DNA of 6,722 nt from Pedobacter sp. UBA1951. GTDB lineage: Bacteria > Bacteroidota > Bacteroidia > Sphingobacteriales > Sphingobacteriaceae. Positions within the stretch are counted from its first letter, which is position 1. Every line of letters begins with the position of its first letter. Both the position numbers and the translations under genes were made by a program. Location: the NCBI GenBank assembly GCA_002336465.1, contig DDEP01000054.1, positions 1-6,722 of the forward strand. The letters are read 5' to 3'. The notes under the pieces are model-generated. The model was not told the DNA's origin. It searched no databases and saw only the letters and a program-made list of their open reading frames with translations. This document shows, piece after piece, positions 6,591 to 6,722 of the stretch.

Positions 6591-6722
6591 ATGGCCGATT
6601 TGCATCAGATACCAACTCAGATACAGCAAGAAAAACTGCTACTTACAGACAATTGCCTGCCTCAATTTGGTGCCGGAAAATACACTTTAGAGGTCGCTTT
6701 AGATGTAAACGGGCATCGAGAT
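6591..6722 (+). CDS. Start of an unknown protein, cut by the window end
   Basis: An open frame begins with ATG two bases after the DUF6603 stop and stays open for 44 codons to the window edge. The visible peptide begins MADLHQIPTQIQQEKLL, then DNCLPQFGAGKYTLEVALDV, then NGHRD. The opening is polar with no signal peptide. The segment LPQFGAGKYTLEVALDVNG looks like a beta-sandwich start in which a glycine turn (GAGKY) leads into an alternating strand. I have the impression of similar LP...GxYT-type openings in large proteins encoded beside DUF6603 genes, but I cannot confirm this here. There is no Shine-Dalgarno sequence; the position right after the upstream stop suggests translational coupling. 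It is very probably part of the same operon and function. No identification is possible from 44 residues. Confidence 0.7.
   Translation, partial: MADLHQIPTQIQQEKLLLTDNCLPQFGAGKYTLEVALDVNGHRD

Noticed and set aside
1..6722. CRISPR array, tRNA, rRNA, insertion sequence or attachment-site repeats
   Set aside because: No regularly spaced direct repeats, no RNA-gene signatures, no transposase and no terminal repeats were seen.

Overview
The window looks like chromosomal DNA from a Bacteroidota bacterium, most likely near the Sphingobacteriaceae (Pedobacter-like). This is inferred from the AT-rich composition, the mostly absent Shine-Dalgarno sequences, and a 7TMR-DISM sensor kinase paired with a LuxR-type regulator. 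No marker gene fixes the species. All five supported genes lie on the plus strand and coding density is very high.

Layout: positions 1-93 are an AT-rich leader with no supported gene. Positions 94-2040 encode a membrane sensor histidine kinase with a signal peptide, a periplasmic 7TMR-DISMED2-like domain, seven membrane helices, a coiled coil, and a HisKA_2-type kinase core. Four bases later, 2045-2647 encodes its likely partner, a receiver plus LuxR-type DNA-binding response regulator. A 71-base gap (2648-2718) probably holds the start signals of a second block of genes. In that block, 2719-3387 is a 222-residue protein of unknown function, 3394-6588 is a 1064-residue protein with a DUF6603-like core, and 6591 to the window end is the first 44 codons of a further gene. 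Spacing within the block is 6 and 2 bases, so these three genes are almost certainly co-transcribed.

The second block is the interesting part. The DUF6603 protein belongs to a large, broadly distributed family for which I know no established function. The small protein before it appears to share a motif with the first third of the DUF6603 protein: an F-x-G beta segment, then a short helix, an LP or IP dipeptide, and amphipathic beta strands. That suggests the two are structurally related or assemble together. None of the proteins in the block has a visible signal peptide, so they are inferred to be cytoplasmic unless carried out by a non-Sec route.

Working model (inference): an external signal sensed by the kinase controls the LuxR-type regulator, and the adjacent DUF6603 block is a candidate target. 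The window ends inside the block, so its full gene content and its biological role cannot be read here.
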